A stretch of 64,000 nucleotides of DNA from Streptococcus tangpeifui (GCF_011038795.1 NZ_JAAKDU010000004.1:1-64000), one strand, 5' to 3'. Numbered from the stretch's first letter, positions 39,091 to 48,686 are shown. Notes: generated by a model from the sequence alone, not told the origin. Numbers and translations are program-made.

Positions 39091-40191
39091 TTAGTCATCA
39101 AAAACAACGACTTGACCAGTTTCAGCTGATTTGTAAATAGCTTCAAGAATACGTGTTACAACTATTGCTTGTTCAGGTTTAACCATTGGTTCTTTATCGT
39201 TAATGATGGCATCAAGCCATTGTTGAGCCTCCGCATCACGTTGTTCGAGACTTGCACCTGCAAATCCAAAAACACCACCCGCTTCAGAAGGTTTTGTTTC
39301 TTCCAATTGACCATGTGCGGCTTTATTGAAAACAACATAACCTTTATCCATGAAAGCTGCGCCAAACATTTCAGCACCACCTTTATCTCCACAAAGGGTT
39401 ACTTGGGCTTCTTTAGGGTTAATCATATTGAGTGCCCAAGCAGCTTCAAGGAAGATAGTTGCTCCGTTTTTCATCTTAATAAGACCAAAGGCTGAATCTT
39501 CTGTTTCAAACGTTTCTGGATCCCAAGGGCCAAACATATTTCCCATTGGATTATCTTTCAATTTTTGGTAGGTTGAGCCAAGTACCATAGCTGGTTCGTA
39601 GTTGTCCATGTACCACAAAGTCAAGTCAAGGGCGTGAGTGCCGATATCAATAAGCGGTCCGCCGCCTTGTTTAGATTTGTCTGGAAAGACACCCCAAGTT
39701 GGAACACCTTTACGACGAACAGCATGAGCTTTTGCAAAGTAAATATCGCCCAGTTCACCATTTTCACAAGCATCCTTAGTAGCTAGCGAATCGGCACGGA
39801 AACGATTTTGGTAACCGATAGTCAACTTCTTACCAGTACGTTTAGCAGCATCAAGCATGGCTTTTGCTTCTTCATAGTTGATAGCCATTGGTTTTTCGCA
39901 CATAACATGCTTACCGCCTTCAAGTGAAGCAACAGTAATTTCTGAGTGAGATACATTTGGTGTCAAGACATGGATAACATCAATATCAGGATGGTTAGCA
40001 ATGTCATGATAGTCAGTTGTGACAAGAGCACCTTCCACACCATATTCTTTAGCAGCTTTTTGAGCACGTTCCTCAATAATGTCACAGAAAGCTACAATTT
40101 CGAGTTTATCAGACAATTTAGCAAGTGCAGGAAAATGCTTGCTATTAGCAATACCACCACAACCGATGATACCGAATCTTAATTTATTCAT
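39091..40191 (-). CDS. Gfo/Idh/MocA dehydrogenase, glucoside 3-dehydrogenase-like
   Basis: This 366-residue oxidoreductase has GCGGIA (residues 10-15), CEKPMA (E99-K100-P101), and QGGGPLIDIGTHALDLTLW with D182 and H186. The sequence around this last motif resembles DgpA, the NAD-dependent enzyme that oxidises the glucose of puerarin at C3. GGAGG precedes the ATG at 40191. It is the first gene after a promoter region, with the other catabolic genes following it at short gaps. C3 oxidation is inferred from family and neighbours. Confidence 0.87.
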   Translation of the reverse strand: MNKLRFGIIGCGGIANSKHFPALAKLSDKLEIVAFCDIIEERAQKAAKEYGVEGALVTTDYHDIANHPDIDVIHVLTPNVSHSEITVASLEGGKHVMCEKPMAINYEEAKAMLDAAKRTGKKLTIGYQNRFRADSLATKDACENGELGDIYFAKAHAVRRKGVPTWGVFPDKSKQGGGPLIDIGTHALDLTLWYMDNYEPAMVLGSTYQKLKDNPMGNMFGPWDPETFETEDSAFGLIKMKNGATIFLEAAWALNMINPKEAQVTLCGDKGGAEMFGAAFMDKGYVVFNKAAHGQLEETKPSEAGGVFGFAGASLEQRDAEAQQWLDAIINDKEPMVKPEQAIVVTRILEAIYKSAETGQVVVFDD

Positions 40192-40567
40192 GATAACTTC
40201 CTCCATATTCTATTATCATTTACGCCTATTATTATAAGACCAAATTCACCATAAAACTTCTCATTTTTAAACTTCCTTGTTCTCCTGATTTTGTGGTATT
40301 TATTCTCTATTCTTATATAAATGCAAAAAAGTATCATTTTTAATGATATTATTTAAACATAAACGACTTATCTATATAAATGCTGATGGTAGAAGAACTA
40401 ACCTCAGTAATTCAATATCAGCTTGTATAAAACTATAAGGGAACGCCCATTATCAATTCCCTTTTCTCTTAAAGAATATCGGATGTTCTATCTCTAAGAA
40501 CTTTTGGGTGTAAGAATTGGTAACAAAAATGAGGATAAGACTTTGTTTCCCATCCTCATTATTAAAG
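40192..40567. promoter_or_regulatory. Control region of the glycoside catabolic operon
   Basis: This is a 376-bp leader. A minus-strand TATAAT (in GTCTTATAATAATAGG, about 40228-40233) is a likely -10. The perfect inverted repeat TATCATT-TTT-AATGATA (40332-40348) lies about 100 nt upstream and is a candidate operator for the AraC-type regulator. A terminator for the transporter gene lies at 40528-40560. Confidence 0.5.
40528..40560 (-). terminator. Terminator of GPH transporter gene
   Basis: A perfect 9-bp stem (AATGAGGAT / ATCCTCATT) with a 15-nt loop is followed on the minus strand by TTTTTGTTACC, 8 nt beyond the stop codon. Confidence 0.8.
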
Positions 40568-42418
40568 TTATTTCTTAACTTGTAGTAAGGCATCCTCAAC
40601 TGATACCTGACCATCTTGAACCAGACTTGTGATAGAGCTGTAATCTAAAGTATTTGTGACAAGGACTAATACAATATCATCTAAGCCTGCGCCTTCAATA
40701 ACATCTCTATCAAATGCGCCTAATTGTTGCCCAACCTGAACTTTATCGCCCACTTTAACAGTCTTAGCAAATCCCTTGCCATCTAGTGCAACGGTTCCCA
40801 AGCCCAAGTGAATCAAGAGTTCGGCACCATTTGTAGTTCTCAATGTATAAACATGTCCTGTTGAATAAACACTTGTAACGATACCATTTGCTGGTGACAC
40901 AAGAATGCTGGAGTCCGGCTTAATTGCAAATCCTTGTCCAAGTGCACCACTTGCAAATACATTATCGTCTACATTTTCCAGAGAAATGAATTTACCTGAA
41001 ACGGGGGCATATATTCTCTCGTCACTTACCACAATTTCTTCTGATACTTCATCAACATTGGCACGAATTTCACGTTTATCCATTAATTGGAGATGAATTT
41101 CATCCATTCGTTCTGCTGAAAGGTCCCACATAAAGTAAGCTATAGCTGCACCAATAATGAATAGAATTGCAGGAACCAAATTTACAATTAAGTTAATTCC
41201 TGCTTGAGTACTAGGTGTTTGTTGAACATTTGGTCTGTACCCCATGTAGGACAAGGCCAAGACACCTACTGCACCACCCACAGCATTACCGACTTTTGTT
41301 GCTAATCCATAAGTTGCATAAGCAGTACCGTCTGTACGAACACCAGTTTGTAGCTCTTGGTAATCAACCGAATCAGCAACCATCGTTAAGGTGATTGGGT
41401 AACCCATATTAAAGATACCAAAAATGATGTGCCCAATGATAATCAATATAATATTCGAAAAATCAGAAAAGTAAACAATTATTAAGCCAATACCTTGAAT
41501 CATCATAGATCCTGCCAGAACTGTTCGTTTCCCAAACTTTTTAATCAAAGGAACGATAAATAAAGAACAGATTACACCTCCAATAGAAGGAATAGTCATT
41601 AATAGTGAAATTAATGCAAAACTACCTAAACAGTAAATAACGTAGTATGATGTTATGGCAATCCTCCCCATATAGGCAGTCATTTGAAGAATCATGATCC
41701 CAAATACAATCATTAAGTATTTATTACCCACAATATTTTTTAAAGTAACACTTAATGGAACTTTTTCTGAACGAATGGGTTTTACAACTTCTCTCGCTGT
41801 TTTAAAGACTCCGTAGAAAATTGGTAATGATACAATCGCATAGATCAGAGCGGTCATCAAATATCCTGAACTAGTTGCAGTTTTTGAGCCTTTTGAAAAG
41901 AATAGCATAATTGGAACAGATAATGAATTTACAATAATCATACCTGCATTCATCCCAATTGATCGATAAGCATTCAGCGTATTGCGTTCTTGATCGTCCG
42001 TGGTCATGACGGCAGCCATAGCTCCATAAGGTATTGTAACTAAAGTATAAAGTAAGCCAGCAATGATATATGTGAATGCTGCCCAAGCAACTCCTGATGT
42101 TCCGTTTCCAAAGGGACCTGTAAATGTTAAGACACTAAATACAACTAAAAATGGTGAACCAAATATAATGTAGGGTCTAAATCTACCCCATTTTGATTCT
42201 GTTCTTTCAGCAATAACCCCCATCACAGGATCATTAAAGGCGTCAAAAATACGAGCAATGAACATAATTGCTGAAACTGCTGCAGGAGCTAACCCAACAA
42301 TATCCGTATAATAGACGGTTAGGTATGTCCCAACAAATGTCCAAACAAATTGACTAGCCAAATCACCCATACCATACATAATCATAGTAAGATTACTGAG
42401 CTTTTTTTGTTCCTCCAT
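40568..42418 (-). CDS. GPH-family glycoside symporter with EIIA domain
   Basis: This 616-residue LacS-type transporter has about twelve membrane segments (residues 1-450), with GPH motifs such as DAFNDPVMG and KWGRFRPYIIFG. The C-terminal IIA domain of PTS-Glc type (about 465-616) carries the phosphorylatable His near 537 in ELLIHLGLGTV. HPr phosphorylation of this domain modulates transport in LacS. The ATG at 42418 follows GGAGG, and a 16-residue longer frame is rejected. It is the only transporter in the locus, so its glycoside is probably the substrate of the enzymes. Confidence 0.93.
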   Translation of the reverse strand: MEEQKKLSNLTMIMYGMGDLASQFVWTFVGTYLTVYYTDIVGLAPAAVSAIMFIARIFDAFNDPVMGVIAERTESKWGRFRPYIIFGSPFLVVFSVLTFTGPFGNGTSGVAWAAFTYIIAGLLYTLVTIPYGAMAAVMTTDDQERNTLNAYRSIGMNAGMIIVNSLSVPIMLFFSKGSKTATSSGYLMTALIYAIVSLPIFYGVFKTAREVVKPIRSEKVPLSVTLKNIVGNKYLMIVFGIMILQMTAYMGRIAITSYYVIYCLGSFALISLLMTIPSIGGVICSLFIVPLIKKFGKRTVLAGSMMIQGIGLIIVYFSDFSNIILIIIGHIIFGIFNMGYPITLTMVADSVDYQELQTGVRTDGTAYATYGLATKVGNAVGGAVGVLALSYMGYRPNVQQTPSTQAGINLIVNLVPAILFIIGAAIAYFMWDLSAERMDEIHLQLMDKREIRANVDEVSEEIVVSDERIYAPVSGKFISLENVDDNVFASGALGQGFAIKPDSSILVSPANGIVTSVYSTGHVYTLRTTNGAELLIHLGLGTVALDGKGFAKTVKVGDKVQVGQQLGAFDRDVIEGAGLDDIVLVLVTNTLDYSSITSLVQDGQVSVEDALLQVKK

Positions 42419-42483
42419 TTTAAAGAACCTCCAAATATAATTTTTGCATTGTACAATACTCGGCATCTTTATTTTGCCAAAAA

Positions 42484-42497
42484 TGTAATCGCTTCAC
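42484..42497 (-). promoter_or_regulatory. Candidate cre site upstream of GPH gene
   Basis: The sequence TGTAATCGCTTCAC, read on the plus strand, is a cre-like palindrome with one mismatch. It lies about 65 nt before the transporter ATG and is consistent with CcpA control of the locus. Confidence 0.4.
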
Positions 42498-42536
42498 TTA
42501 TCGCTTTTAAATATTTAAGCAATACATTTTTGTCTA

Positions 42537-42583
42537 AAAAAAAACAACGATCTCTTTTGTTTAAAAAAAGACCATTGTTTTTA
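42537..42583 (-). terminator. Terminator of AraC-GH39 gene
   Basis: On the minus strand AAAAACAATGGTCT pairs with AGATCGTTGTTTTT (two G-U pairs) and is followed by a T-run, just after the regulator's stop codon. Confidence 0.75.
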
Positions 42584-42587
42584 CATA

Positions 42588-45017
42588 TTATTTTTCGATT
42601 TCCACTAGAACCATATCATGTGGCTCTAACTCAACCTGATATTTTAGCTCTCCATTTAAATTCGTTTTACTTTTTTCCCTTGATAATTCAGGTATACATC
42701 TAAGTTTGAGATAATTTACCTCTTCTTGACTAAAGTGATCATCCAAGCTCAAGCCATTTAATTGCGTCAAGAAAGCACCGTGATTAACTCCCATGTATCT
42801 TGACTTAATCTTATATACGCTATTAGGTTTTAGTTGTCCGATTTCAAATTGGTAAACTGTTTTTCCATCATCATCAAAAATAGTTCCTATTGTCAATTTG
42901 GTTAAATTTCTATTTTCTTCAAAATAGTACAAATTATTCAGATGACAATAATGATAGAGTAATAATGAAATTTTGTTTTGATTTTTTATAACTACAACAC
43001 CCTCAGATTGATAAAGTAATTTCCCTTCTAAATTATTTAAAAAGTCAAAAGCAAAAAAACTTGGTTTCGGAATCCCATTTTTAGAAATTAAACCACTACC
43101 CCCAAAAATTTCTTGCTTATTAACATCTATAGTTGAAAAGGATTGATCAGAAGCCAACCAATAGCCAACAATTTCACAAATTCCCCAAATATCAATTAAG
43201 TTCTTAAGGATATATGGACCTTTAAATGCTGTATCGTTAATCAGATCTCTGGAACTAATGGTAACATTGAATTCTGACACGATTATCGTTGAGCATAATT
43301 TAGATTCATCTAGACATTCCTTTATATTTTGTAGAAGTTCTTTAAAAAGATGGGTGTTTGCTGAAATAACTGCTGATGACCGCTTACTATGTGGCCTGTG
43401 TTTTAGTCCATCAAACGAAAACATGCTAACCGTTAAAAAGTCAGGTTTTATTTCTTCATTCGACCACTCCTCAATAAAAGATTGATAATCCTGCCTTTCT
43501 AAATCTAAACTAAGACCACTGCCCCCAACTGCTATTTCGGGAATAATACTTTGTATTAGAGTCTTCACTTGACTGAAAAAATAAAAATAGCCACTATTCT
43601 TTGATATATCAAGAATAGTATCTTCAAGCACCAACTTTTTTAATCCTTCAGTTTCTAAAGTTTCTAAGACGTAATGATTGGGCTTCCAAATTTCAATTTT
43701 CCATCGTCGGACATTTTCATAACCGAATTGTTCTACAATATGTTCCATGAATACTCGATAACGCTCTAGTATATCTGAAAATTGATTATTAGGAAGTTCA
43801 AAGTTTTCTTGATTCACAACTTTAGAAATCGATTCGTGAATTTGTTTACCCTTAAATCCTAAATCTAAGAACGGAATTAGTTTCAAATCTAATATATTTT
43901 GTAAGATCTCATCTACTTTGGTAAAATCAAATCTATCATCTCTCTGGTGTAAAATTGAATCACTTAAGATTCCCCAAGTCCGACCGTAGTCAAATGACGT
44001 AAAATTATTCAGGGAAGCTAACTCTTTGACCAACGAACCGTATATTAAATCGCCAGCGTATCCCAAATTAATCATCATTTGCTGCTTTTCAACTGACCAA
44101 CTTGGATCTACTTCTGTATTAATGCTAATTCTTTCTTTTTCAGTAGTATATGAGCTATCTACTAAATATTCTTTAGCCTCCTCAAAGTCCACTATTTTTT
44201 CTTCTTCTGAAGTTTTTTCTATTTTTAAATTTTTCTTTATCTCAAAACGGTATTCACTGGGTGTTACACCTTGGTACTTTTTAAAAAGACGATTAAAAGA
44301 ATTGATATTCGAAAATCCAGACGAATAAGCAATATCAGTAATACTATCATCAGTTTCTAGCAATAGCTGCCTAACTTTTGCCAAACGGCATTTTATGAGG
44401 TACTCTGAAATTCCAATTCCATTTTGTTCCTTGAAAATTCGAGACAAATATTGTTCTGTTACATACAGTTGCTCTGCTAGGTCCGACAATCGAATTTCTT
44501 TCTCAAAATTATTATCAATATAGAACTTTATATCTTCTATCTGACTTTTAATATTTTTATCAGTTCGTTGTCTCAGTTCAACACGATAGTACTCTTCTAG
44601 GAGAACCAAAAGAGAAAAATACTTTTGAAGAATAGCAGTCTGTGTGTTAGAACTAGGAGCAATTTTTGAAAGCAAAATTTGTTTAAGGTAATAAATTAAA
44701 TTAGAGTCCGTAGGCTTACTTTGGTCAATATTATTCCCCCTAAAGGCATAAGAATAGTTCTCCTTATCATTTTTTGAAAAGTAGTCTAGAACATATAGAA
44801 AACCTTTCCCTGTTTTCAGGGTGGCTTCTACAGCTACTGCTTTAGGAATAATATAAAAATTATCCTTCTTAAGGATGATCGTTTTATTATCTATCTTTAC
44901 TTCGACTTCTCCATCTAAAACAAATAATATATGGATTCTAGAATCAAAAAAATTAAAATTATCCTTTCTTTGTAACGAGTATATTTTAATATGATCCCAA
45001 GGATTCAAAAAATTCAT
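42588..45017 (-). CDS. AraC-family regulator fused to a GH39-like domain
   Basis: This 809-residue protein has a cupin-like sensor (about 1-90) and an AraC double helix-turn-helix (about 160-258, ending GVTPSEYRF). The long C-terminal region (about 300-800) resembles GH39 beta-xylosidase barrels (FDYGRTWGILSD; LIPFLDLGFKG). The nucleophile candidate is E582 (VSEFN). The usual acid/base motif W-N-E-P appears as WKIEIWKPNHY (439-449), with no Glu in place, so the barrel probably binds sugar without cleaving it. GGAGG precedes the ATG. It lies next to the transporter it likely controls. Confidence 0.85.
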   Translation of the reverse strand: MNFLNPWDHIKIYSLQRKDNFNFFDSRIHILFVLDGEVEVKIDNKTIILKKDNFYIIPKAVAVEATLKTGKGFLYVLDYFSKNDKENYSYAFRGNNIDQSKPTDSNLIYYLKQILLSKIAPSSNTQTAILQKYFSLLVLLEEYYRVELRQRTDKNIKSQIEDIKFYIDNNFEKEIRLSDLAEQLYVTEQYLSRIFKEQNGIGISEYLIKCRLAKVRQLLLETDDSITDIAYSSGFSNINSFNRLFKKYQGVTPSEYRFEIKKNLKIEKTSEEEKIVDFEEAKEYLVDSSYTTEKERISINTEVDPSWSVEKQQMMINLGYAGDLIYGSLVKELASLNNFTSFDYGRTWGILSDSILHQRDDRFDFTKVDEILQNILDLKLIPFLDLGFKGKQIHESISKVVNQENFELPNNQFSDILERYRVFMEHIVEQFGYENVRRWKIEIWKPNHYVLETLETEGLKKLVLEDTILDISKNSGYFYFFSQVKTLIQSIIPEIAVGGSGLSLDLERQDYQSFIEEWSNEEIKPDFLTVSMFSFDGLKHRPHSKRSSAVISANTHLFKELLQNIKECLDESKLCSTIIVSEFNVTISSRDLINDTAFKGPYILKNLIDIWGICEIVGYWLASDQSFSTIDVNKQEIFGGSGLISKNGIPKPSFFAFDFLNNLEGKLLYQSEGVVVIKNQNKISLLLYHYCHLNNLYYFEENRNLTKLTIGTIFDDDGKTVYQFEIGQLKPNSVYKIKSRYMGVNHGAFLTQLNGLSLDDHFSQEEVNYLKLRCIPELSREKSKTNLNGELKYQVELEPHDMVLVEIEK

Positions 45018-45539
45018 ACTTATCCTCCTCGTAAAATAAGTTTATGGAGGCTGGGAAAAAGTATTCCAGCTCTCTATTTTTTTGCAGTAATAATAGTTTA
45101 ACGCAGTGGTTGGGAAGGTCCTTATCTTGGGGTGCAGTCCCCATTTAAGGCACCCCCTTAAACAGTCCACTGGACTGTTTAACTACTCCGCAATTGTTAG
45201 CGGCCATCCTAATCAACTGTACAGAGGGGGAACGGCGAAGTTGATTTATATAAAAAATTGACTTCTGTCCCATTCTCAAGTGTTATGCATGTTTAGTCGC
45301 TTGACTATTGCAAGGTTTTCCACAACAACAGAGGCATGGAATGGACTCATAGTTGTTTCGTATCCTCATTGTTTATCTTGATCTTTACAGTTAACTTCAT
45401 TATAACACTCTGGATTTTTTATTTCACTTCTGACTAAACGCCCCTACCAACTAGCGCAAATACTTAATGAGACAAGGGCTTATTGCTTTTTAGCCTTTTT
45501 ATTTACGCCTATTTAAAAAGTATGGGAACCATTTACCAG
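45018..45539. repeat. Composite repeat upstream of the AraC-GH39 gene
   Basis: Positions 45046-45275 repeat the 27342-27561 block almost base for base (modules B and E). This includes the hairpin GGAGGCTGGGAAAAAGTATTCCAGC-type and AAACAGTCCACTGGACTGTTT. It starts only 30 nt before the regulator ATG, so any promoter for that gene must lie inside or beyond the repeat. Positions 45276-45539 hold nothing recognisable. Confidence 0.7.
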
Positions 45540-45568
45540 TTGAAAATGTAAAAGAGAACGTTTACAAT
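45540..45568 (+). promoter_or_regulatory. Plus-strand promoter with overlapping cre site
   Basis: TTGAAA (45540-45545), a 17-nt spacer and TACAAT (45563-45568) form a near-consensus promoter. The spacer and -10 hold a cre site on the minus strand, TGTAAACGTTCTCT (45553-45566), which fits the consensus at every fixed position. Confidence 0.7.
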
Positions 45569-46097
45569 AGAGGCACAAGATCGGGGAGGAAGCCGATTAA
45601 AAATCCACTTTTTTGATAGGAATGTCGGTATTGTGGACTCAGAATACACTTTTCTGCCGGCCCAAGCACAGATATGGCGAAACGAAAATTGATACAGAAG
45701 GAAAGCTACCACTAGCGATGCAGAGAGACTACCTTTACAGTAAAGTGGTCAAAGGTAGCGCCAAAGAGTTTTATCTGCTCAAGTCAGTCTCCGTTTAGAT
45801 TGCAGACATGAAGGGTAGGCTGCAATGATAGGGCGCGTGTGTCCCATCAAAAGTGGACAGCAGCCAATCACAGCCATGATTATTATCTAGCTATCGCATC
45901 TTCTTCCTCGAATGTATTTAGTATCCGTTTAACGAAGCTAGTTCTAGCAAATTCTTTCGTCAATTCAATTATTCAAGATGTCAGTGCCATTAGTATGATT
46001 ATCATGGATTAAGATATCTACACTGACTAGATTTCTCTAATAGTAAAATGGAGACTAGACACAGCCGTACAACAGGCAGCTAAGGGAGGCTCTCACT
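45569..46097. other. Region downstream of the orphan promoter
   Basis: A strong SD (GGGGAGGAAG, 45582-45591) is followed by no good start codon and by stops. A 61-codon frame at 45613-45798 has no family. This may be a decayed gene or the leader of the lytS-lytT genes 500 nt downstream. Nothing else was recognised. Confidence 0.4.
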
Positions 46098-47849
46098 ATG
46101 TTAATGATTCTGCTTTTCCAAAGGCTGGGAATTATTATGATCCTAGCCTTCTTACTTGTCAATAACAGTTACTTTCGACAGCTGATTGTTGAGCGGTCCA
46201 AACGTGAAAAAATTGCTTTAATGATCATCTTTGGCATTTTTGTCATTATCTCTAATATGACAGGAATCGAAATCAGAGGAGACCGAAGCTTGGTTGAAAG
46301 ACCAATTCTCACCTCTATTTCTCACTCAGATTCACTGGCCAATACTAGGACACTCGTTATTACAACCGCCAGTCTAGTAGGCGGCCCACTGGTTGGTACG
46401 GTGGTAGGCTTTATCGGCGGGATTCATCGCTTCCTCCAAGGAAATTTTTCCGGCGCCTTTTACATTATCAGTTCTTCTCTGGTCGGCTACCTCAGTGGCC
46501 GTATCGGCGATTATCTAAGGGGGAAAAGGCTCTATCCATCTACGGCCCAAGTGATTTTTATCAGTTTGTTGGCAGAGTCTATTCAGATGCTTTTCGTTGG
46601 CATCTTTACAGGCTGGGATTTGGTCAAACTGATTGTTATTCCTATGATGCTGCTCAACTGTCTAGGATCAACCCTGTTTCTGGCTATTCTTAAGACCTAT
46701 CTTTCCAATGAGCAACAACTGCGCGCCGTCCAGACACGTGATGTCTTAGATTTAACACGCCAAACCCTGCCTTACCTTCGACAGGGGCTGAGTCAGCAAT
46801 CGGCAGCCAAAGTCTGTACTATTATCAAAGCTCATACCAACTTTGATGCCGTAGGGCTGACTGATCGTACTAATGTTCTGGCCCATATCGGGATAGGACA
46901 AGATCATCATATTTCTGGGCAGCCTGTCAAAACTGATCTCTCCAAGAGTGTTATCTTAAGCGGAGAATCTCAAATCGCCTTGGATAAGTCATCTATCTCT
47001 TGTCCCGATAAAAACTGTCTTCTCAATTCTGCTATTGTCGTTCCCCTCAAGATTAACGCCAAAACTGTAGGTGCCTTAAAAATGTATTTCGCTGGTGATA
47101 AGCAAATAACAGAGGTAGAAGAAAATTTAGCTCTAGGCTTAGCACAAATCTTCTCAGGTCAACTGGCCATAGGCATTGCCGAGGAGCAGAATAAACTCGC
47201 TAGTATTGCTGAAATTAAGGCCCTTCAAGCCCAAATCAACCCCCACTTTTTCTTCAATGCTATCAATACCATTAGTGCCCTAATCCGCATCGATGCCAGC
47301 AAGGCGCGCTACGCTCTCATGCAGCTGAGTACCTTTTTTAGAACTAGCCTGCAGGGCGGTCAAGACCGCGAGGTCACTTTAGAGCAAGAAAAATCCCATG
47401 TGGACGCTTATATGAATATTGAAAAACTCCGCTTCCCCGACAAATATCAGCTGGACTATGACATTACAGTTCCTGAATCTATAACTTTACCGCCCTTTGG
47501 ACTTCAGGTTTTAGTTGAAAACGCTGTTCGCCACGCTTTTAAAGATCGTAAGACTGACAATCGTATTCTTATCACCATCACAGATGAACAAAATAGCTAC
47601 AAAATAGCTGTCAAGGATAATGGAACAGGGATTTCTTCTGCTATCATTGATAAATTGGGACAGGAAATCGTCGCAGAAAGTACAGGATCAGGAACAGCCT
47701 TAGTTAATCTCAACAATCGCCTTACCCTCCTTTACGGCAGTATTAGCCGTCTGCATTTTGACAGTGGCCCTGAGGGAACCATTGTCTGGTACACTATCCC
47801 TAAGCACACCACTATCGGAGATGATAAACATGAAAATTCTGATTCTTGA
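46098..47849 (+). CDS. lytS: Sensor histidine kinase LytS
   Basis: This 583-residue kinase has an N-terminal LytS-type membrane domain (5TMR-LYT, about 1-210), a GAF domain (about 225-355), and a His-kinase region with the phospho-accepting His in [16 protein letters not shown] near 380. A HATPase domain ([11 protein letters not shown], then NGTGISS) follows. LytS senses membrane-potential or pyruvate-related changes in other Gram-positives. GGGAGG precedes the ATG. The gene overlaps lytT by 20 nt. Confidence 0.95.
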   Translation: MLMILLFQRLGIIMILAFLLVNNSYFRQLIVERSKREKIALMIIFGIFVIISNMTGIEIRGDRSLVERPILTSISHSDSLANTRTLVITTASLVGGPLVGTVVGFIGGIHRFLQGNFSGAFYIISSSLVGYLSGRIGDYLRGKRLYPSTAQVIFISLLAESIQMLFVGIFTGWDLVKLIVIPMMLLNCLGSTLFLAILKTYLSNEQQLRAVQTRDVLDLTRQTLPYLRQGLSQQSAAKVCTIIKAHTNFDAVGLTDRTNVLAHIGIGQDHHISGQPVKTDLSKSVILSGESQIALDKSSISCPDKNCLLNSAIVVPLKINAKTVGALKMYFAGDKQITEVEENLALGLAQIFSGQLAIGIAEEQNKLASIAEIKALQAQINPHFFFNAINTISALIRIDASKARYALMQLSTFFRTSLQGGQDREVTLEQEKSHVDAYMNIEKLRFPDKYQLDYDITVPESITLPPFGLQVLVENAVRHAFKDRKTDNRILITITDEQNSYKIAVKDNGTGISSAIIDKLGQEIVAESTGSGTALVNLNNRLTLLYGSISRLHFDSGPEGTIVWYTIPKHTTIGDDKHENSDS

Positions 47850-48564
47850 TGATGAACAGCTAGCTCGGCAGGAATTAAGCTTCCTCATCCAAAACAGCTC
47901 CCAGATTGCTCAACCGGAGATTTTCGAGGCAGAAGATATTAGCTCAGCGGAAAAAATTCTCTTTCGTCAGGCTATTGATTTGATTTTTCTGGATATCTCC
48001 CTCAGTGAGGAAAACGGCTTTACTCTGGCTAATCAATTAGAGCAACTGGCCCAGCCCCCTCTGGTTGTTTTTGCTACTGCCTACGACGACTACGCTGTTC
48101 AGGCTTTTGACAGTAATGCTGTAGATTATGTTCTAAAACCCTTTGAGCAAGAACGCATTGATAAAGCACTCGCTAAAGCGCAAAAGATACAACAGTTAAA
48201 CATAACTGAAACAGCTGCTGTTAAGCCTCAAAAAAGTGTCGAATTATTGACCTTGACACTAGCCGATCGCAGCGTTGTCTTAAAGCTACCCGATATCGTT
48301 GCAGCCAGTGTTGAAGATGGAGAGCTAACCGTCAGCACTAAAGATAGCAGTTATACTGTCAAAAAGCCCCTCAATTGGTTTAAAAAGCGGGCGGTATCTC
48401 CCAACTTTTTACAGATTCACCGCAATACCATTGTCAATCTTGAAATGATTAAAGAAATCCAGCCTTGGTTTAACCACACTCTTTTACTAGTCATGACTAA
48501 TGGGGAAAAATTCCCTGTTGGACGCTCCTATTTAAAAGCATTAAACAACCACCTTACCTTGTAA
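47830..48564 (+). CDS. lytT: Response regulator LytT/LytR
   Basis: This 244-residue regulator has a CheY-like receiver (about 1-120), with the acceptor Asp in [12 protein letters not shown] and D9-D10 in ILDDEQ. It also has a C-terminal LytTR DNA-binding domain (about 140-240, [15 protein letters not shown]). The frame to 47758 overlaps lytS extensively; the ATG at 47830 with GGAGAT is chosen. It would activate lrgAB, which is encoded directly downstream. A terminator follows the stop. Confidence 0.95.
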   Translation: MKILILDDEQLARQELSFLIQNSSQIAQPEIFEAEDISSAEKILFRQAIDLIFLDISLSEENGFTLANQLEQLAQPPLVVFATAYDDYAVQAFDSNAVDYVLKPFEQERIDKALAKAQKIQQLNITETAAVKPQKSVELLTLTLADRSVVLKLPDIVAASVEDGELTVSTKDSSYTVKKPLNWFKKRAVSPNFLQIHRNTIVNLEMIKEIQPWFNHTLLLVMTNGEKFPVGRSYLKALNNHLTL

Positions 48565-48602
48565 AATGATTCACCATAAGCTCAAAAATTTATCTTGCCG
48601 TT

Positions 48603-48637
48603 GAGAAGTTGAAAATTGCATTTCAGCTTCTTTTTTT
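48603..48637 (+). terminator. Terminator of lytS-lytT
   Basis: GAGAAGTTGAAA pairs with TTTCAGCTTC over 10 bp, followed by TTTTTTT. Confidence 0.8.
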
Positions 48638-48655
48638 CGCAATCGGGCTCCAAAT

Positions 48656-48686
48656 TGAAAACGTTTACTAAAAAATCTTTTATAAT
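48656..48686 (+). promoter_or_regulatory. lrgAB promoter with cre site
   Basis: TGAAAACGTTTACT (48656-48669) is a full match to the cre consensus and overlaps the -35 area. TATAAT (48681-48686) is the -10, about 36 nt before the lrgA ATG. CcpA and LytT control of lrgAB is known in S. mutans. Confidence 0.75.

Noticed and set aside
45613..45798. 61-codon plus frame behind the orphan promoter
   Set aside because: The SD at 45582-45591 is too far upstream of its first codon, and no family is recognised; it may be part of a decayed gene.
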